This document shows positions 6,357 to 10,190 of a stretch of 10,190 nucleotides of DNA, in pieces (the stretch's first letter is position 1; every line of letters begins with the position of its first letter). This DNA comes from Bacteroidetes bacterium GWA2_30_7 (GTDB taxonomy: Bacteria; Bacteroidota; Bacteroidia; Bacteroidales; GWF2-33-38). The translations under genes and the position numbers were made by a program. The stretch is from NCBI GenBank assembly GCA_001768155.1, contig MENC01000016.1:3036-13225 (forward strand). The letters run 5' to 3'. The notes under the pieces are model-generated. The model was not told where the DNA came from. It saw only the letters and a list, made by a program, of their open reading frames with translations, and searched no databases.

Positions 6357-8384
6357 TTAGAGCTTGTTTAAAAAGTTAACAAATAATTCGCATAAGTGAA
6401 TGAATAATGGAACTCCTGTTAATAAACCAATAAACAGCATTCCATATAAAATATAATTCTGAAGTTTTCCATTCTGTAAAAATTGAAAATAATTAAGAAA
6501 CTGACGTAATTGTCTGATGGGTAAATCAATCAACGTTTCTTCTATTTTATCCTCTGCATGAGTTTCGTGAGAAGCTTTTTCTGGAAAAATATTGTGTATT
6601 TCTACTTTATGCTTTTTTATAGACAAAATTGGTTCTGCAATTTTTCGATAAGCTCTTACAAATGAACTTGCTGTATATTGCATTTTAATATTTGGAGCAA
6701 CATAACCACACCCCCAAGTAGAATTAATAACTGCTTCTTTTTTACTTACTATATTTTTTCTAATAAAATATATCAAAATTGATAACCCAATAAAACTCAA
6801 AGAACTATATCCAATCCATTCCATATTCTGTATTAAATTAGTTTCATTAGTAAACTGAGATAAAGGATTATAACCAGTTATTTGTTCGATAGGTAATGAC
6901 AATAAACGAATAAACAAACTTGGAAAAATTCCAATTATAACTATAAATAATACAATCAAATACATCGGAAATAATTTGAGCCAATGACTTTCGGTTGCAT
7001 TAAGATTATACTCGAAACGTGGCGAACCTAGAAAAATAGTTCCAAACGCTTTTGTAAAACAAAGTATTGCAAGCCCTCCTATTAATGCCAATCCGAATAA
7101 TGCATAAACTAACAAAAGTATGTAAGGAAAACCAACAATATTAAGTCCTTTAAACAATCCGCTATAAATAATAAATTCCGAAATAAAACCATTGAAAGGG
7201 GGAAGTCCGCAAATGGCAAGTGCTGCAATTAAAAATAAGAAAGCTGTATGTGGCATCCGTTTAATTAAACCTCCAAAATGCTCAATATTCATAGAATGTG
7301 CCGATTGATAAATATTTCCAGCACCATAAAACAAAAGCGATTTAAATAATGAATGATTCAATACATGTAGCAAAGCACCCGAAAATCCTAAAACAGAAAG
7401 CATTGTGTTTTCGTATCCAATTCCAATACAGCCAATTCCAATTCCAATTCCGATAATTCCAATATTTTCGATGCTGTGATAAGCAAGTAATTTTTTCAAA
7501 TTATGTTGTACAATGGCTAACATCACACCATAAACTCCTGTAATTACTGATATTGTAAGAATAAAATAACCAATAGCTAAATAGTTTGTATTAAGCAAAA
7601 CCAACATTCTGATAATTCCATAAATACCTGTTTTAATAAGCACACCCGACATAACTCCAGAAACATGTGACGGGGCAGCTGGATGTGCATAAGGTAACCA
7701 TGTATGTAATGGAACAAAACCAGCTTTTATTCCAAAGCCAACAAATAAAATTAGCATTAATAAAAAGCTATATAATGGTTTTTCAGTTTCGGCAAACCAA
7801 CTTAATGCCTCAAAATTATAACTACCGGTTTTTATATTTACCCAGATAAATGCTAATCCTAATAGTAAAACAACTATATGAGATTGAATAAGATAACTAA
7901 GACCTGCTCTTATTGTAGCAACTTTCTGTCCTTCAAAAATTACTAACAAAAATGCACTTACAGTCATGATTTCCCAAACAATCATAAATATTAGAATATT
8001 TTGAACAGAACAAACTGCTAAAATTCCAGCATGTGCAAATACGTAACTAATCCAATGAAGCGAAAGCTTATCTTTTTGTTCAGAATATGCCTGCATGTAT
8101 TTAGAACCATAAATTACGCCGGTAATAAAAGTAAAATTTATTGTCAGAATAAACCATGCCGAAAGCGGGTCAATTTTTATTGGAATTTCACCGGTAACTT
8201 GTGAACCGGAAATTAATAAATTTGTACTGTTTCCTAATAATGCATTAATTGCAGGAATGCTACTTAAAACAGCAAATGAAATCACCGAAATTATTGCAAC
8301 AAAACCTTTCCATTTCGAAGATAAAAACGGAATAATCAAAATGGTAAATAAAAACGATAATATGAATAAGTTTACATATAACAT
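6357..8384 (-). CDS. hyfB: HyfB-like antiporter-type membrane subunit, second copy
   Basis: This 675-residue protein has about 14 membrane segments of the proton-conducting transporter family, then an extra C-terminal part typical of HyfB. Ion-path residues are E138 in VWEIMTVSAF, K220 in GFGIKAGFVPLH, K251 in VLIKTGIYG, H344 and K348 in LNHSLFKSLLF, and E403 in GFISEFIIYSG. The family loop HPAAPSHVSGVMSG is at 234-247. The C-terminal HyfB signature STWGCGYVAPNIKMQYTASS is at 555-574, followed by a polar stretch with several His and Glu residues (592-615) and a last membrane helix (642-665), probably the lateral-helix region. Its ATG overlaps the stop of the preceding paralogue by one base (TAATG), implying translational coupling. 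A GIGIGIG run (312-318) is coded by CCAATT hexamer repeats. It should be one of three ion channels in the complex. Confidence 0.9.
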   Translation of the reverse strand: MLYVNLFILSFLFTILIIPFLSSKWKGFVAIISVISFAVLSSIPAINALLGNSTNLLISGSQVTGEIPIKIDPLSAWFILTINFTFITGVIYGSKYMQAYSEQKDKLSLHWISYVFAHAGILAVCSVQNILIFMIVWEIMTVSAFLLVIFEGQKVATIRAGLSYLIQSHIVVLLLGLAFIWVNIKTGSYNFEALSWFAETEKPLYSFLLMLILFVGFGIKAGFVPLHTWLPYAHPAAPSHVSGVMSGVLIKTGIYGIIRMLVLLNTNYLAIGYFILTISVITGVYGVMLAIVQHNLKKLLAYHSIENIGIIGIGIGIGCIGIGYENTMLSVLGFSGALLHVLNHSLFKSLLFYGAGNIYQSAHSMNIEHFGGLIKRMPHTAFLFLIAALAICGLPPFNGFISEFIIYSGLFKGLNIVGFPYILLLVYALFGLALIGGLAILCFTKAFGTIFLGSPRFEYNLNATESHWLKLFPMYLIVLFIVIIGIFPSLFIRLLSLPIEQITGYNPLSQFTNETNLIQNMEWIGYSSLSFIGLSILIYFIRKNIVSKKEAVINSTWGCGYVAPNIKMQYTASSFVRAYRKIAEPILSIKKHKVEIHNIFPEKASHETHAEDKIEETLIDLPIRQLRQFLNYFQFLQNGKLQNYILYGMLFIGLLTGVPLFIHLCELFVNFLNKL
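7417..7465. repeat. CCAATT-type hexanucleotide tract inside the second hyfB-like gene
   Basis: The plus strand shows several copies of CCAATT in close succession, e.g. CCAATTCCAATTCCAATTCC around 7434-7453, with broken copies on both sides. It encodes the alternating Gly-Ile run in a membrane helix after the motif AYHSIENIGI. The same helix in the upstream paralogue is coded by non-repetitive DNA (GSGIGLGLIGLG). Confidence 0.6.
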
Positions 8385-10190
8385 TAAATCAGATTAAGGT
8401 ATGTTCCAAAAAAAATAAACATTATAAAAATCAATCCATAAAGAATATATCTTTGCAAACTTCCATTTTGAATAAATTGAAATAAATCCATAAAATAGAG
8501 AAATCTATTCATCATTTTATCAATTATTCTAAATTCAACAAAATCGGTATATAATGCAGAATGTCGGCGGTATTCAGGAAAAACCTCTTCCGAATTTAAT
8601 TCCTTATATTTTTTCTTTTCGAAAACTATAAAACTTAAAAGTTTACCAAGAGTTTTTGAAAAAGATTTACCGGTGTATTGCATTGATACTTTTGGTGCAA
8701 CATATCCGCAACCCCAAGTTGTAGATAAAACTGTAATTTTCTTATTTTCAACTACTTTTCTGACTATTAAAATTGCAATAATTAATAAAATAAAAAGCAA
8801 AGCATAAATTCCTATGGAAGAAATTGCTGAAAAAATTGAAAAATCAAAATTTAAAAATGAGAGATTTACTGCTGGAAATGTAGTAGAAATTATTGTCAAA
8901 ACTTGTGAAAGATAAAATATAGGAAAAATTCCAATAGAAAGCATTATTGCAATAATAATATATTGAGGCAAACGCATATGAAATGGAACTTCAACCGGCT
9001 CTGTATGAAGCTCATTTCGTGGTGAGCCTAAAAAAATAACACCAAAACTTTTAGTAAATGTATAAATCGAAACACCACCTATAAAAGCTAAACTTCCTAT
9101 TGCAAAAATCATTAAAATGGTAAGATATAAATCTTGCGACCATAAACCTTTGAAAAATCCGGAATAAAGAATAAATTCTGAAACAAATCCATTAAATGGT
9201 GGTAATCCACCAATTGCAATTGCTCCAAAAAGAAATAAAAATGCTGTTTGAGGCATTTTTTTGAGCAATCCGCCAAGCTTTTCCATATCACGAGTATGAG
9301 TTTGTTGGTAAACCGAACCTGCCGAAAAAAACAAAAGAGATTTAAACAACGAATGATTCAAAACATGTAATAATGCACTCGAAAAACCTAAAACAACCAA
9401 AACGCTGTTTGATGTACCTAGTCCGATAAGACCTAAGCCAATTCCTGAGCCAATAATTCCAATATTTTCGACAGTACAATATGCGAGCATTTTTTTAAAA
9501 TCACGATGCATTGCAGAATTTATAATTCCAAAAAGTCCGGTAAAAAGAGACAGAATTAGCATCGACTCGCCAAGTATTAAAAAATCGTTTTGTAAATAAG
9601 TTACAATTCTGAAAATTCCATATATTCCAACTTTTACAATTACTCCCGACATAACGCCCGAAATATGAGATGGAGCAGCCGGATGTGCATGTGGCAGCCA
9701 CGAATGTAATGGGATAAAACCGGCTTTAATCCCAAAACCAAGAAAAAACAAAAAAAATAACCAGATATTAGAATTGTTTGTAAAAAAGTCTTTAATAGAA
9801 TAAAAATCCATTGAACCTTGAGAAATATAAACCCATAAAAAAGCGACTGTAATTAAGGTAACACCAATGTGCATCTGCACAAGATAATTTAAACCGGCTT
9901 TAAGAGTTTTCATGTTTTGATGCTCGAAAATCACAAGTAATAAAGAAGATAGCGACATTATTTCCCAAATTACCAGAAAAACAAGGCTATTTTGCACAAT
10001 GCAAACCCAAATCATCGAACTGTGAAATAACAAATATTCAATCCAGTGAAGTGTCAGATTTTTAGTCTGAACGGAGTATTGTTTCATATATCCAATGCCA
10101 TATAAAGCGCCCGTAACGCTTGTGAAATTTATAATCAGAATAAACCAAGCTGATAGTGCATCAATCCTAATTGGAATATCTCCAAAAAAT
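8384..10190 (-). CDS. hyfB: HyfB-like antiporter-type membrane subunit, first copy, 5' end missing
   Basis: The frame ends at TAA (8384-8386) and stays open to the window edge, so the gene starts beyond 10190. The ATG at 10087 is internal: the 34 codons before it translate to a continuation (GDIPIRIDALSAWF, ALYGIGYM) that aligns with residues 65-97 of the next gene. About 62 residues are therefore missing. Counting from that internal Met, ion-path residues are E42 (WEIMSLSS), K121 (GFGIKAGFIPLH), K152 (VIVKVGIYG), H245 and K249 (LNHSLFKSLLF) and E304 (GFVSEFILYSG). The HyfB C-terminal signature STWGCGYVAPKVSMQYTGKS is also present. It is a clear full-length paralogue of the following gene, with which it overlaps by one base. 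It should form a second ion channel in the membrane arm. The two copies differ mainly in the loops and the polar C-terminal region. Confidence 0.9.
   Translation of the reverse strand, partial: FFGDIPIRIDALSAWFILIINFTSVTGALYGIGYMKQYSVQTKNLTLHWIEYLLFHSSMIWVCIVQNSLVFLVIWEIMSLSSLLLVIFEHQNMKTLKAGLNYLVQMHIGVTLITVAFLWVYISQGSMDFYSIKDFFTNNSNIWLFFLFFLGFGIKAGFIPLHSWLPHAHPAAPSHISGVMSGVIVKVGIYGIFRIVTYLQNDFLILGESMLILSLFTGLFGIINSAMHRDFKKMLAYCTVENIGIIGSGIGLGLIGLGTSNSVLVVLGFSSALLHVLNHSLFKSLLFFSAGSVYQQTHTRDMEKLGGLLKKMPQTAFLFLFGAIAIGGLPPFNGFVSEFILYSGFFKGLWSQDLYLTILMIFAIGSLAFIGGVSIYTFTKSFGVIFLGSPRNELHTEPVEVPFHMRLPQYIIIAIMLSIGIFPIFYLSQVLTIISTTFPAVNLSFLNFDFSIFSAISSIGIYALLFILLIIAILIVRKVVENKKITVLSTTWGCGYVAPKVSMQYTGKSFSKTLGKLLSFIVFEKKKYKELNSEEVFPEYRRHSALYTDFVEFRIIDKMMNRFLYFMDLFQFIQNGSLQRYILYGLIFIMFIFFGTYLNLI

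Noticed and set aside
7667..7849. Plus-strand 60-codon frame
   Set aside because: It is antisense to the conserved core of the second HyfB-like gene.
9501..9701. Minus-strand 66-codon frame
   Set aside because: It is an alternative frame inside the conserved core of the first HyfB-like gene.
1587..10190. Standard complex I (nuo) operon
   Set aside because: No NuoE/F/G/I/B genes are present, the gene order and the HyfB-type C-terminal signatures are of the hydrogenase-4 type, and the large subunit ends like a hydrogenase-related protein.
1587..10190. Working hydrogen-evolving group 4 hydrogenase or formate hydrogenlyase
   Set aside because: The large subunit has lost both CxxC pairs that bind the Ni-Fe centre, and no maturation, ferredoxin-like or formate dehydrogenase genes are seen.
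6357..10190. Mrp-type Na+/H+ antiporter or DabB-type inorganic carbon transporter
   Set aside because: The HyfC-, HyfE- and HyfG-like neighbours and the STWGCG C-terminal signature fit a hydrogenase-4-related complex; no MrpE/F/G or DabA gene is present.

Overview
The window is an AT-rich bacterial segment with every recognisable gene on the minus strand. The low GC, the general lack of strong Shine-Dalgarno sequences, the style of the intergenic palindromes and the gene content fit a member of the Bacteroidota, probably an uncultured or marine/sediment Bacteroidales-like lineage. This placement is an inference; no rRNA or other taxonomic marker is present.

From about 10190 down to 1587 lies one tightly packed operon for a membrane complex of the complex I / group 4 energy-converting hydrogenase superfamily. 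In transcription order it holds a HyfB-like antiporter subunit (5' end cut by the window), a second HyfB-like subunit, a HyfC/NuoH-like subunit, a HyfE/NuoK-like subunit, a HyfF-like antiporter subunit, and a HyfG-like large subunit with a NuoC-type N-terminal domain fused to a NuoD-type domain. The large subunit lacks all four cysteines that bind the Ni-Fe centre in true hydrogenases and ends without a cleavable tail. The operon therefore most resembles the energy-converting hydrogenase-related (Ehr) complexes, whose substrate is not established. No NuoB/HyfI-type small subunit, ferredoxin-like subunit or maturation protease is present in the window.

The operon is interrupted once, between the HyfC-like and HyfE-like genes (5155-5447). 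That gap holds a palindromic repeat element with about 45-base arms and a 10-bp outer inverted repeat, plus a CT-rich tract. A second palindrome of similar layout lies after the large-subunit gene (1433-1515) and is followed on the minus strand by a T run, so it may also end the operon transcript.

Downstream lie two separate housekeeping-type genes: a small DEDDh 3'-5' exonuclease (854-1369) and the N-terminal 261 codons of a RelA/SpoT-family (p)ppGpp enzyme whose HD hydrolase domain looks degenerate (1-785). Neither has an obvious functional link to the membrane complex.
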